From assembly GCA_021205305.1 (NCBI GenBank), contig JAJPXU010000019.1:1-52605 (forward strand): DNA of 52,605 nt, in the 5' to 3' direction. How positions within the stretch are numbered: the stretch's first letter is position 1; each line of letters begins with the position of its first letter. Below are positions 40,458 through 50,421 of the stretch, piece after piece. A program made the translations under genes and the position numbers. This DNA comes from Lachnospiraceae bacterium (GTDB lineage Bacteria; Bacillota; Clostridia; Lachnospirales; Lachnospiraceae). The notes below the pieces were generated by a model. That model saw only the letters and a program-made list of their open reading frames with translations, was not told the DNA's origin and did no database searches.

Positions 40458-43226
40458 ATGAAAGAGAAGCTGCACCTTATTTATGGGGTTTTTCTGCTGA
40501 TTTGCGTGGCGCTCGCTGTCATTACGACGGATTTTGGCAGTGAGAGTACGTGTTCAGAGACCTATGGCCTTGCAACTGATTCTACGGTTGTTTTGGAAGA
40601 AGACAGTGAGATTCGGGTGGACTTTACGCTTGCCTATGACTGTTTTGAAGGGCTGAATGTGAAATTTCAGGCGGACGACGGGTTTGGGGAAGAGGAGCTG
40701 CTGGCTCGTCTGTATGACTGCGAAAGCGGGGAACTGCTGGCTGAGGATACCCTCGCCCTTAAGTATGAGATGGTGCGGAACAGTGATGCCGGCTCTTATA
40801 TGTACCTTACCCTTCCAGTGGAAGATGCGGAAGGAAGAGAGGTTTCTCTGATACTGACACTTCAGGGATGCGAGATTTATACAACACCGGAATTTGTGGT
40901 CAGCGATACTTACAACCAGGTCTCCAGTCTTTCTGTGGATGGGGAGACGGCGGAAGAAAAGCTGGTATTTACCACCTATTACACCACAGAGACGAGTATG
41001 GTTTCGGAAGTGACGGACGCCATCTTGAAAGCCCTGTTGTGGATTTTTATCGGCAGCCTCCTGTTTTTGTGGGCAGCGGCTTCTGCTTTTCCGGCAAAGG
41101 AAGAGCCGCAGGTGCTTCTGCGTCTGTCCGGCGTGTTTTCCAGGTGCAAAGCATTTGCCGGGAAGATGATTTCCCGCTTCCTTTGTTTTTTGCAGAAACG
41201 AAAAATACTGGCAGCGTACCTCGCTGTTCTGCTCCTTCTTGTCAGTGCGCTGCTTTATGTCTATGAGTATCACATTGAGCGGGTGATGGACCAGCAGGAG
41301 GAGATTGCAATTCTGGAAGAGAGTGCTTCGGGGGAAGTGTTTTTGCTGGACGAAGATGTACAGGAAGCAGAGCAGCATTTCCTGATCCGGAAAAACAAGC
41401 AGGTGACAGCAGTGATCCTGCATATCACGCCGGACGCCATTGGGGAAAATGCGAGCCTGAAGGCCATCGTCATGGATCATACGACCGGGGATGTACTGGC
41501 CAGCGAAGAACTCTCTTTAGCAGAAGAATTGTCGGTGGGAGAAACCTTTGTCTGGAAGATTACTCTGGATGAGACTCTGGTGACATCCAGGAAGCACGAC
41601 CTGAGTGTGACGCTGTGTGCGGAACAGTTTGACGGAACGGTTGTAGAACTTCCTTACAGCAGTGTGGAAGAAAGTAAGGAGTCAGAATCAGAGGATGAAG
41701 AAGGGTCTCTGGAAAATCAGCTATATATCAATGGTGTGGCCGACGGAAGCACGCTCGCGGTTACTCTGGAATACGGAAACACCTTTTTCCTTTTGCCGAT
41801 GTATCTGGTTTTCTGCGTGGGGGTACTGGTCATAGTTTCTCTTTTGTATTTCCTGATTTTTGTCCGGCGGGTCAGCCTGACGGGGCTGTGTCCGGTTCTG
41901 ATTCTGTCGCTGGGTCTGATGATGGGCTGTGTGATTACGATGTATGGGGTGCCGGACGAGCCTTCCCATATTGATACCGCTTACCAGCTCTCCAATGAGC
42001 TGCTGGGGATTCCGGACAGCCCGAAAGACGGCTATATTTACAAGCGGGCGGATGACGCGGACATGACTGCGGAGGATAAGGAGAGCATCAGTGTCGCCTC
42101 TTATGAGCGTCTGTACCGGCAGCTGTTTACACTGGTGGAAGACGATACGCTGGTCGAATGCAGGGCGTTGAGCGCCCTCAATAATTCCGGCAGAATTTTT
42201 TATCTGCCGCAGGCGCTGGGACTCACGCTTGGCAGGCTGTTAGGGCTTGGCACCATGCCTATGCTGATGCTGGGGCGCTTGTTTGCCCTGATTGCTTACG
42301 CAATCCTGACCGCTCTGGCGGTGAAAAAGCTTCCCGTTGGGAAGGTTTCCCTGATGCTGATTGCGGTACTGCCGATCACTTTGCAGCAGGCTGCGTCTTT
42401 TTCATACGACAGTGTCATCAATGGAGTGGCCTTTTTATTTGTGAGCTACAGTTTATTTCTCTGTTCAGAAAATGCGGTCATCCGCTTTCGGGACCTTGCG
42501 GTGACGGTGATTACGGGCTGTTTGATGGCGACTGTAAAAGGAAGTGTCTATCTGCCGCTGTGTCTGCTGCCATTGGGGATTTTCCTTGTAAAAGACGGCT
42601 GTGACCGGAAACAAAAGGCACTGATTGCGGCGGTGACGGCAGTGTGTTTGTATGCGTTTCTGCGCGGGAACCTTTCGAGCATCGTTTCCCGCCTGTCCAG
42701 AACAGCCGCTGAGGCAGTCGGCGGGTCGGACAGCACACAGATCTATACGTTTGGCTATTTCATCCAGTATCCGCGGCGTCTGCTTGGAATGCTTGTAAAC
42801 ACCATTTACAAGCAGGGGGATGCATACCTGCGGAACCTGCTCGGCGGGTACCTGGGCTGGCTGGAAATTACGATTCCCTGGTTTGTGATTATTGGGTTTC
42901 TGTTCCTTCTGCTGCTTTCCTGTATCGAACATCCGGGAGAAAGCAGACTGCCGGGCAGAAAGCGGGCTTTCTGGGGCATCCTTGCTGCGGGTACATTTTT
43001 CCTGGTGGAGATATCGATGCTGTTTTCGTGGACTTCCACTGACTCCCTCTATATTGAAGGAGTGCAGGGGCGGTATTTTATCCCATTCCTGCTGCTGATA
43101 CTTCTGGTGCTGCGAAACGCATTCTTTCAGACGAAAAAAATCCTGGATCGAAGGCTGCTGTTTATGAGTGGATTTTTAAACACGATTGTATGGATCCAGA
43201 TCATCCAGAAAGTGGTAGATGCCTGA
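40458..43226 (+). CDS. Large DUF2142-like membrane protein
   Basis: 922 residues. An N-terminal signal-anchor, two extracellular beta-rich regions (about 30-185 and 290-430) separated by two membrane segments, then about 10 membrane segments in the C-terminal half. The segment YGVPDEPSHIDTAYQLSNEL is the DUF2142/GT-C hallmark, with the catalytic-type Asp-Glu in the first external loop. Such proteins are thought to transfer sugars from lipid carriers on the outer face. The doubled extracellular domain looks like an internal repeat. Confidence 0.8.
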   Translation: MKEKLHLIYGVFLLICVALAVITTDFGSESTCSETYGLATDSTVVLEEDSEIRVDFTLAYDCFEGLNVKFQADDGFGEEELLARLYDCESGELLAEDTLALKYEMVRNSDAGSYMYLTLPVEDAEGREVSLILTLQGCEIYTTPEFVVSDTYNQVSSLSVDGETAEEKLVFTTYYTTETSMVSEVTDAILKALLWIFIGSLLFLWAAASAFPAKEEPQVLLRLSGVFSRCKAFAGKMISRFLCFLQKRKILAAYLAVLLLLVSALLYVYEYHIERVMDQQEEIAILEESASGEVFLLDEDVQEAEQHFLIRKNKQVTAVILHITPDAIGENASLKAIVMDHTTGDVLASEELSLAEELSVGETFVWKITLDETLVTSRKHDLSVTLCAEQFDGTVVELPYSSVEESKESESEDEEGSLENQLYINGVADGSTLAVTLEYGNTFFLLPMYLVFCVGVLVIVSLLYFLIFVRRVSLTGLCPVLILSLGLMMGCVITMYGVPDEPSHIDTAYQLSNELLGIPDSPKDGYIYKRADDADMTAEDKESISVASYERLYRQLFTLVEDDTLVECRALSALNNSGRIFYLPQALGLTLGRLLGLGTMPMLMLGRLFALIAYAILTALAVKKLPVGKVSLMLIAVLPITLQQAASFSYDSVINGVAFLFVSYSLFLCSENAVIRFRDLAVTVITGCLMATVKGSVYLPLCLLPLGIFLVKDGCDRKQKALIAAVTAVCLYAFLRGNLSSIVSRLSRTAAEAVGGSDSTQIYTFGYFIQYPRRLLGMLVNTIYKQGDAYLRNLLGGYLGWLEITIPWFVIIGFLFLLLLSCIEHPGESRLPGRKRAFWGILAAGTFFLVEISMLFSWTSTDSLYIEGVQGRYFIPFLLLILLVLRNAFFQTKKILDRRLLFMSGFLNTIVWIQIIQKVVDA

Positions 43227-43289
43227 AAAAAGAGCGTTCAGAAAAGGAAAACGGCCGGTAATGATTGTTTTCGGAAAGGGGAGAGACAC

Positions 43290-44288
43290 ATGAAGCTTAT
43301 CATTCAGATTCCGTGTTATAATGAAGCCAAGACACTGGAAATTGCGCTGAATGACCTGCCTAAAAGGATAGAAGGGATTGACCAGATTGAATATCTGATT
43401 ATCAACGATGGCAGTAAGGATGCTACGGTGGAAGTCGCGAGGCGCTGGGGCGTGAACTACGTCGTGAATTTTAAGCGGAATAAGGGACTGGCCTATGGTT
43501 TTATGGCCGGGATTGACGCCTGCCTGCGCAACGGGGCAGATATCATCGTGAATACGGATGCGGATAATCAGTATGCAGGGGAGGATATTGAAAAACTGGT
43601 GCGCCCGATTCTGGAAGGAAAGACAGACATTGTGATCGGTGAACGGCCGATTGATGAGACAAAGCATTTTTCTCCTGTCAAGAAGAAGCTGCAGCATCTG
43701 GGAAGCTGGGTTGTGCGGAAAGCATCAAACTCGGACATCCCTGACGCGCCGAGCGGCTTCCGCGCGTTCAGCCGGGATGCGGCAATGCGCCTGAATGTGA
43801 CGAATGAATACACCTATACGCTGGAAACGATCATTCAGGCTGGGCGGGTGAAAATCGCCCAGACTTCTGTCCCAATCCGGACAAATGAAGAATTGCGTCC
43901 TTCCAGACTGTTTAAAAGTATTCCGAGTTATATTAAAAAATCTGTGGTTACTATTTTGCGGGCGTATATCATGTATTCTCCATTGAAAACCTTTTCCATT
44001 CTTTCCATGATTCCGTTTGCGGCGGGGCTGGCGATCGGGATTCGTTTTCTGGTTCTGTTTTTCACAGGGAGCGGCAATGGCCACACGCAGTCGCTGATTT
44101 TATGCGCGATCCTGATTATGATGGGTTTTATGACTTTTGTGATTGGCCTGCAGGCGGATTTGATTGCCAAAAACAGGAAGCTTTTGGAGGACATCCAGTA
44201 TCATGTGCGGCATATCGACTATGATAAGCTGCCGGATGCACGTCCGCAGACGCGTCCGGACAAAGCGGCAGATGAGGAAGAAAAGTAA
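43290..44288 (+). CDS. Family 2 glycosyltransferase with C-terminal membrane segments
   Basis: 332 residues. MKLIIQIPCYNEAKTLEIAL, LIINDGSKDATVEVAR and NTDADNQYAGEDI (DxD) show the polyprenyl-phosphate sugar synthase type. Two membrane helices lie at about 230-285. It resembles DPM1/GtrB-like enzymes, which load a sugar on undecaprenyl phosphate; the GT-C proteins nearby would then use it. GAAAGGGGAGAG precedes the ATG. Confidence 0.92.
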   Translation: MKLIIQIPCYNEAKTLEIALNDLPKRIEGIDQIEYLIINDGSKDATVEVARRWGVNYVVNFKRNKGLAYGFMAGIDACLRNGADIIVNTDADNQYAGEDIEKLVRPILEGKTDIVIGERPIDETKHFSPVKKKLQHLGSWVVRKASNSDIPDAPSGFRAFSRDAAMRLNVTNEYTYTLETIIQAGRVKIAQTSVPIRTNEELRPSRLFKSIPSYIKKSVVTILRAYIMYSPLKTFSILSMIPFAAGLAIGIRFLVLFFTGSGNGHTQSLILCAILIMMGFMTFVIGLQADLIAKNRKLLEDIQYHVRHIDYDKLPDARPQTRPDKAADEEEK

Positions 44289-44339
44289 GAATCTGTGTAA
44301 CGGAAGGTACAGAACAGGAATGAATATGCAGGAGATCGT

Positions 44340-45635
44340 ATGCGAAATTTTTTGACATCAGAAAAAAATCAGGAGCGGTCAGCGGTTGTCTGGAATGCGT
44401 TTTCCGCTATGATGAATTCGTTTCAGACAACCATTTTGTTGATCGTGCTGACAAGGGCAGGGAAGGATACGGATTCGGGAATGTTCGTCATTGCGTACGC
44501 GGTGGGTAATCTGATGCTGCAGGTCGGAAAGTATGGCGTCCGGCAGTTTCAGGTCACGGATACGGCAGAGACGTATACCTTTCGGGATTACCTGGCTGCC
44601 CGCCTGCTTACCGTTGCCCTGATGCTTCTGGCAAGCTTTGCCTATGCTGGATATGCGTTCTCCTCCGGACGGTATACGGCACAGAAAGCGGCGGTTGTGC
44701 TGCTGCTCTGTCTCGTCAAAGCGGTGGAAGCATTTGAGGATGTCCTGCATGGCAGACTGCAGCAGCTCGGACGGCTGGATATCGCCGGGCGAATCCTGGG
44801 AATCCGGCTTTTCCTGTTTATTGTCCTGTATGCGCTGCTGTTTTTTGAAACCAGAGACATTCTTTTGACGAGCCTGATTTCACTGCTTGTTACGCTGGCT
44901 CTGTCTGTGCTTATGAATCGGAGCGTACGAGGCTGTCTGAGGATGGAAAATCCTTTCCGGGCTGACGGCACCGACAGGGCTGCCAATGCGGGAAAAGAGC
45001 GGGCTTCTGCGCAGCGCGTCAGGACTCTGCTTGCGGCTTGCTTTCCGCTGTGTGCCAGCGCCTGCCTGAATATGTATGTGGCGAACGCGCCAAAATACAT
45101 CATGGATTCTGTGGTGAGTGCGCAGGAACAGACGGCCCTGAATATTGTATTCATGCCGGTGTTTGTGATCGCGCTGCTGGGCAATTTTATTTTTCAGCCG
45201 ATTCTGAAACGGCTGGGAGGCCTGTGGTATGAGAAGCGCACACGGGAATTCAACGGGATTGTCGGAAAGCTTGCCGGAGCGGTTGTGCTGCTGACCGCGG
45301 TGATAGCCCTTGCGGGGTATTGGCTGGGGCTTCCTGCATTGGAGCTGGTTTATGGGGTGGATTTGTCTGCTTATCGGGTGATTTTGGTCGTATTCATCCT
45401 GGATGGCGGAATCATTGCAATGCACAATCTGCTGATCCTGGTCATTACGATTCTGCGGCGGCAGAGCCGGATGCTTTATGGTTATGTGGCGGCAGCGCTT
45501 GCCCTGTTCCTTTTTGGCACACCGATTCTGAGACATTTTGGAATCCTGGCGCTTTGTCTGTATTTTACGGCGGTTTTAACGCTGCTGATGCTTTCCTTTT
45601 TGCTCGTGCTTCATGAAAGGGGCACAAAAGAATGA
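44340..45635 (+). CDS. Polysaccharide flippase (second of two)
   Basis: 431 residues with about 12 membrane segments, starting RNFLTSEKNQERSAVVWNAF, followed by a helix with MMNSFQTTILLIVLTRAG. The layout is that of MOP-superfamily flippases. It overlaps the next gene by 4 bases (ATGA), so they are coupled. It shows little likeness to the flippase at 34046. Confidence 0.85.
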   Translation: MRNFLTSEKNQERSAVVWNAFSAMMNSFQTTILLIVLTRAGKDTDSGMFVIAYAVGNLMLQVGKYGVRQFQVTDTAETYTFRDYLAARLLTVALMLLASFAYAGYAFSSGRYTAQKAAVVLLLCLVKAVEAFEDVLHGRLQQLGRLDIAGRILGIRLFLFIVLYALLFFETRDILLTSLISLLVTLALSVLMNRSVRGCLRMENPFRADGTDRAANAGKERASAQRVRTLLAACFPLCASACLNMYVANAPKYIMDSVVSAQEQTALNIVFMPVFVIALLGNFIFQPILKRLGGLWYEKRTREFNGIVGKLAGAVVLLTAVIALAGYWLGLPALELVYGVDLSAYRVILVVFILDGGIIAMHNLLILVITILRRQSRMLYGYVAAALALFLFGTPILRHFGILALCLYFTAVLTLLMLSFLLVLHERGTKE

Positions 45636-46603
45636 AGAAATCAGAAAATCAAAACGTCCTTTTTATTACGACGAAAAATACCGATTATATACGGAACACG
45701 CAGGAGATGGCACTCTTGACGGAAAAAGCGGGGGAGCTGGCCGTTCTTGGCAGCAAAAGCGGCAGCTACGTCAAGCGTTTGGCGTATGTGTATTTTCATC
45801 TGCTGCTTTGTCCCATGAAGGGGTATGACACCGTGTTTGTCGGTTTTTCCCCGCAGCTGGTGCTTCCTTTCTGGCGTTGGAAATTTCGGGGAAAGACAGT
45901 TGTGATTGACTTTTTTATTTCGGTTTATGATACGATGGTGTGCGACCGGAAAAAATTCAGAAAAGGCGGAGCAATGGCCGGCATCTGCCGCTGGCTGGAT
46001 AAAAGAACGCTTCGCGGCGCGGATCTCTGCATTTGTGATACGAACGCACATGGAGATTATTTTTCTTCTGAATTTGATTTTCCGCGGGAGAAGTTTCGTA
46101 CCCTGTATTTGCAGGCAGATGAGTCGATTTATTATCCGCGAAAGACGCAGAAGCCCAGGGAAGCGCAGGGACGCTTTGTGGTTCTGTACTTTGGAAGTGT
46201 CCTTCCCCTGCAGGGCGTGGAGGTAATTACGGACGCCATGCGTGCTCTGGCGGAAGATGCGCGTTTTTTCTTTTACTTTATCGGTCCGGCTTCTGAGCGG
46301 ATTGCGGCTTCTAATATTCGGTATATCGACTGGCTGAAGCAGGAGCAGCTGGCGGAATACATTGCGTGCGCCGATTTGTGCCTGGCGGGGCATTTTAACG
46401 CCGGAATTGAAAAGGCAAAACGTACGATACCAGGCAAGGCGTATATTTACCGGGCAATGGAAAAACCCATGATTCTGGGAGACAATCCGGCCAACCGGGA
46501 GCTGTTTGATGAAAGTATGGAGGGGATTTTCTTTACTCCTATGGGGGACGCGCGGGCGCTCACAGAGCGGATTTTAAAGGTTTATGAGGAAAAACGATGG
46601 TAG
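45632..46603 (+). CDS. GT-B fold glycosyltransferase
   Basis: 323 residues. There is a variable N-terminal half and a C-terminal half with VVLYFGSVLPLQGVEVITDA, FYFIGPAS and PGKAYIYRAMEKPMILGDNP, which match the donor-binding half of family 4-like enzymes. Cytosolic or peripheral. It overlaps both neighbours, so it is the middle gene of a coupled set of three. Confidence 0.8.
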   Translation: MKKSENQNVLFITTKNTDYIRNTQEMALLTEKAGELAVLGSKSGSYVKRLAYVYFHLLLCPMKGYDTVFVGFSPQLVLPFWRWKFRGKTVVIDFFISVYDTMVCDRKKFRKGGAMAGICRWLDKRTLRGADLCICDTNAHGDYFSSEFDFPREKFRTLYLQADESIYYPRKTQKPREAQGRFVVLYFGSVLPLQGVEVITDAMRALAEDARFFFYFIGPASERIAASNIRYIDWLKQEQLAEYIACADLCLAGHFNAGIEKAKRTIPGKAYIYRAMEKPMILGDNPANRELFDESMEGIFFTPMGDARALTERILKVYEEKRW

Positions 46604-48300
46604 GGAAGAAAAAAAGTGCGGTTATACCCAAAACCAAATGTATCACAGCCGTCGCGGTGATTGTGGCTGCCGCATTGTTTCTCTGGAGAATGAGCGGCAC
46701 GGAACTTGTGCTTTCAGAGACAGGAGTGCATCCGCTTCGTCTGGTGTTTTTTCTGTGCGTGCTGTTTCTGGTGCCGGTTTGTGCCTGCATCCTGGTACCG
46801 GAGATCCCGCCCGTGCATAATTGCCTGTCGGCAATGGGCGGGTCTGCGTCCTCGATTCGCAGAAGCGAATCAGGACAGAATCCGGAGGGAAGCCGGGCGG
46901 CGAAACCGCTGAGCCTGTTTGTGTATGCGTTTCTCTTTTTCTACGCCTTGTTTCAGATGTCTTACTACGAGAGTTATGTTGGCAGAACTCCGGATGAAAT
47001 CCAGCATATCTCCTACATCGCTTATCTGGAAGATAAGGACGTATTGATTCCGGATTTCACGGAGATGACCTATGCCGTACTTCTTCCGGAAACGAGCGCT
47101 TTAGACGGCGTATGGCGGCTTGACTGGACAAATGATGAAGTAAATTATTTAGGTCATCCACCCCTGTATTATCAGATTATGAGACTGGCAAACGCGATTC
47201 AGTTTGAGAGTGACGGTGAGGTCTGCGTGGTCAATATTGCCCGCCTGCGTCGGTTCAGTATGGGGATCGCGGCACTTGCTCTTTTGCTGATTTTCTATAT
47301 TGGTTTTACGAGGCTGGATCAGAAAAAACCATGCCTGCACCTTTTATACGGGATGATTGTCACCAGCGTGCCCATGATGCTCTATGGAGCCAGCGGCATT
47401 TCGAATGACACGCTTGCGCTGCTTACAGGGACCGTCTATTTTGGGGGAATCCTGCGGTTTGCTGAGCAAAAGCGTGATTGGAAAACGTATCTGCTGATTG
47501 CTGTGGGGGGGACGGCTTCACTGCTGACGAAGACGACCGCGGGGCTGATGACCGCGATGGCGAGTGTAGTGGTGGTCGCGGTTTGCCTTATCCGGGAAAA
47601 AAGCTGGAAGTGTCTGTTTCACAGAAGCTTTTTTGTGACACTGCCAATTTACCTTCCGGCAGTTCTGTATTTTTTGTATATATATAAACAATACGGGACG
47701 TTTCAGCCTTCGCTGGCAAATTTTGTATCAGAGGCGTATTTTCAGGAATCGGCGTTCTATGTTCCGGAAGAAGAGCGGGCGGTTATGACCCTGTATCAGT
47801 ATTTCCTCTACTATAAGAGAGAGTTTTTCGGCTCCTGGAGCGGGATTGCCAGCCATATTGCTTTGTATAAGCCGACCCGTCTGTATTCCCCGGACCGGAT
47901 TGCCCTGCTGTCGATCTGGATACTCCCGGCAGTTTCCGCGTTCTTTTTCTGGCGGAAAAAGGACAGCCGGGGAATTGCCTGTACCGGATTGTATGCGGCT
48001 GCGCTTCTGGCGGTGGCTATGCAGTTTGTGAACGCGGCCGGAGGATTCTACTCCCGGGGTTACATGGGGGGATTCCAGAGCCGGTATTATATTTGTGTGA
48101 TAGCAGCTTTTGGACTTTCGATTGCTCGGCTGTTTGAGCGAGGCTTCACGGACAGTCAGGCGAGTCAGGCGCTGCCGGATGGGACGCTTCAGAAAAACAG
48201 GCAAACGCTTTTGTCTGTGCTCGTGACGGTGTTTGTTTTGCTGTTGTTTTATGAGAATTTCATTTATTTTCTGCTGAATTTTACGGAATATCTGACGTAA
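46597..48300 (+). CDS. GT-C/DUF2142-like membrane protein with in-frame hairpin insert
   Basis: 567 residues with about 12 membrane segments. The first large external loop has YVGRTPDEIQHISYIAYLED and LGHPPLYYQIMRL, as in DUF2142 and related GT-C proteins. Between helices 2 and 3 (about residues 73-105) lies a soluble stretch, IRRSESGQNPEGSRAAK, whose DNA forms a strong stem-loop at 46848-46876 and looks inserted. It is likely a lipid-linked sugar transferase. It overlaps the preceding gene by 7 bases. Confidence 0.75.
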   Translation: MVGKKKSAVIPKTKCITAVAVIVAAALFLWRMSGTELVLSETGVHPLRLVFFLCVLFLVPVCACILVPEIPPVHNCLSAMGGSASSIRRSESGQNPEGSRAAKPLSLFVYAFLFFYALFQMSYYESYVGRTPDEIQHISYIAYLEDKDVLIPDFTEMTYAVLLPETSALDGVWRLDWTNDEVNYLGHPPLYYQIMRLANAIQFESDGEVCVVNIARLRRFSMGIAALALLLIFYIGFTRLDQKKPCLHLLYGMIVTSVPMMLYGASGISNDTLALLTGTVYFGGILRFAEQKRDWKTYLLIAVGGTASLLTKTTAGLMTAMASVVVVAVCLIREKSWKCLFHRSFFVTLPIYLPAVLYFLYIYKQYGTFQPSLANFVSEAYFQESAFYVPEEERAVMTLYQYFLYYKREFFGSWSGIASHIALYKPTRLYSPDRIALLSIWILPAVSAFFFWRKKDSRGIACTGLYAAALLAVAMQFVNAAGGFYSRGYMGGFQSRYYICVIAAFGLSIARLFERGFTDSQASQALPDGTLQKNRQTLLSVLVTVFVLLLFYENFIYFLLNFTEYLT

Positions 48301-48385
48301 CCGTTCCGATCAAAAACAGATTGCCTGGAATCGGTGATTTTGGCGGATGAGTTGGATAAGGAATGCGAGGAGGGAAAAAGGAACT

Positions 48386-50338
48386 TTGGACAGAACGAAG
48401 ACAGGCGAGAAAAAAGCGGTCACAGCGGCGACTTTATTTTCCGCAGCTTTCCTGTGCGCGCTCGCGGGGCAGTTGTCCGTGCCGGTGATCAGTGATGAGA
48501 CGGTGACGATGGCGAACGCAGCCTGGGTGACCGGCAGAGACTGGAGCCTGATGATCGCGCATCTGGGCGGACCGTATTACCGTTTTATTCAGGCATTGAT
48601 GACCGTGCCGCTGTTTGCTTTCCTGGATGACCCGGACATGATCTATCGCATTTCCATGGTTCTTCAGGCTCTGGTGCACGCGACGACGGTGCCGGTGGTT
48701 TACCTGATCTGCCGCAGGCATCTGCGCATATCCTCGCCCGTGCTGGCCGCCCTGCTTGGCATGGCGGTGTGTTTCATCCCATCAATCGCACTGTATGTTT
48801 TCTATTATCGCGGGGATTACCTGCTCTGTGTGCTGCCGTGGTATGTGCTCCTGTTTCTGCTTGAGACGGTTCGCACTGCCGAAGAAGGAAAAAAAGGGAG
48901 GCGAATCCTGTTTTCCGCATTGGCTGTTATCTGCTGCGCACTGGCTTATATGGCGCATACCCGCGGGATTGTCCTGATTCTGGCACTCGTGTTCTGCGCG
49001 GGGCTGATATGGATTCTGACCCGGAAAAAGTCTCTTTCCTGGCCGGTAAGCATCGGTCTGACGGCTGTGCTTATCCTGGTAGATCAAAGGGTTTCCGGCA
49101 TTCTCAAACAGGCGCTTTACTCTATAAGCGGGGTAAACTCCAATGCGTTTGAATCTACAGACATGGGCGGGTACCTGAATATTTTCTCCGTACAGGCATT
49201 GAAAGATCTGCTCATGCTCTGCCTTTCCTGGCTGAACACACTTGTGGTCACGACGCAGGGACTGGTGCTGATCGGCGGCGCGGCGGTGATTGTTTTTTGC
49301 CGGAAAGTAAGCAAAAGGCAGCCGGAAAAATCGTATCCTGTGCGGACGGAAGAAAAGCAGTCAGATATTCTGCCGCCGGAAACATCGGTCATTCGAACAG
49401 AAGAAAAAATCATGGCGCTGTTTACCTTTCTTGTCTTTGCCGGATATTATGCGGTAGGGGCACTGTATTTTAAGGGGACGTATGTTTCACTGGCGACCGG
49501 CGAGCTGACCAGACGCTCCGACCGTCTTTTATATGACCGTTATTCGGTGTGCGGGGCAGGGATGCTGGTGTTTTTTGCCCTGTATGTGCTGTGCTGCCAC
49601 CGCGAGTGGCTGAGCGGAAAGCTCCGCATTGCCTGTATGGCGGCAGCCGCGGCACTTTTCGCGCTGTTCCTGTGGAAATTTTTGCCAATTGTGGTAAAAT
49701 ATCCGGGATATGTGTATAATACCATCACCTTGAATACCTTCCAGGTGGTCAGTAAGCCCGCAAAGCTCCTTTCCGGTATGAAATACGGCAGGACGGCTCT
49801 GATTGCGGCCTGCCTGCTTGGGCTGGGGCTGATGGCCGCGGTGCTGCTGGTATCGCTGTTTTGGAAGAAGCGGATGCCATATATGCTTCTGGCACTGGTA
49901 CTGGCAAGTGATCTGGCGCTGATTCTGGTAAACTACGGGAAGATCCGCAAGGCTTCTGACGATTATGTGCAGGAAGCGACACAGGAAGTGACGGAGTTTT
50001 TGCAGGAGATGGAAGAGGAGATTACGGAGGAATTTCCATATGTTTTAAAAGGCGGCCTTTCCGGCGTGAAAATCCAGTTTTATCAGTCACAGCTGATGGA
50101 GTATCAGCTGTTTGGGAAAAAACAGGAGGAGTCGCTTGGAATTACGGATTATTTTATTATCAGCAAGAAGGGTGATATCGATCTGACCTGGTATGAGGAG
50201 GATTATTATCTTTTTGAGGAGTTTGATTATGAAAATGCGGAATATGACATCGTGTATGTCAAAGGGGATGCGCTTGCCAAACGGCTTGAGGAGCTTGGAT
50301 ATACGATGATCCGGTATGTTCCGGAGATACAGGAGTAA
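48386..50338 (+). CDS. Multi-spanning membrane protein, probable GT-C glycosyltransferase
   Basis: About 650 residues with some 11-12 membrane segments and a C-terminal soluble domain of about 110 residues. The first external loop has [20 protein letters not shown], with an Asp-Glu pair at the place where GT-C enzymes have their catalytic acid. I prefer TTG 48386 as the start, since AGGAGG (48368-48373) lies upstream of it and inside the longer ATG 48347 frame. The family is not certain; a polymerase role is possible. Confidence 0.7.
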   Translation: MDRTKTGEKKAVTAATLFSAAFLCALAGQLSVPVISDETVTMANAAWVTGRDWSLMIAHLGGPYYRFIQALMTVPLFAFLDDPDMIYRISMVLQALVHATTVPVVYLICRRHLRISSPVLAALLGMAVCFIPSIALYVFYYRGDYLLCVLPWYVLLFLLETVRTAEEGKKGRRILFSALAVICCALAYMAHTRGIVLILALVFCAGLIWILTRKKSLSWPVSIGLTAVLILVDQRVSGILKQALYSISGVNSNAFESTDMGGYLNIFSVQALKDLLMLCLSWLNTLVVTTQGLVLIGGAAVIVFCRKVSKRQPEKSYPVRTEEKQSDILPPETSVIRTEEKIMALFTFLVFAGYYAVGALYFKGTYVSLATGELTRRSDRLLYDRYSVCGAGMLVFFALYVLCCHREWLSGKLRIACMAAAAALFALFLWKFLPIVVKYPGYVYNTITLNTFQVVSKPAKLLSGMKYGRTALIAACLLGLGLMAAVLLVSLFWKKRMPYMLLALVLASDLALILVNYGKIRKASDDYVQEATQEVTEFLQEMEEEITEEFPYVLKGGLSGVKIQFYQSQLMEYQLFGKKQEESLGITDYFIISKKGDIDLTWYEEDYYLFEEFDYENAEYDIVYVKGDALAKRLEELGYTMIRYVPEIQE

Positions 50339-50421
50339 AACGATTTATGTCGTTTACTATAAATATAGAAAAAGAATGGCAGGAAACAGCTGCCGATTAC
50401 ACAAATATGGAGGATAAAAAC

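Noticed and set aside
40554-41480. Minus-strand open frame of 308 codons opposite the DUF2142-like gene
   Set aside because: No initiation signals and no recognisable domain; the plus-strand gene explains the openness.
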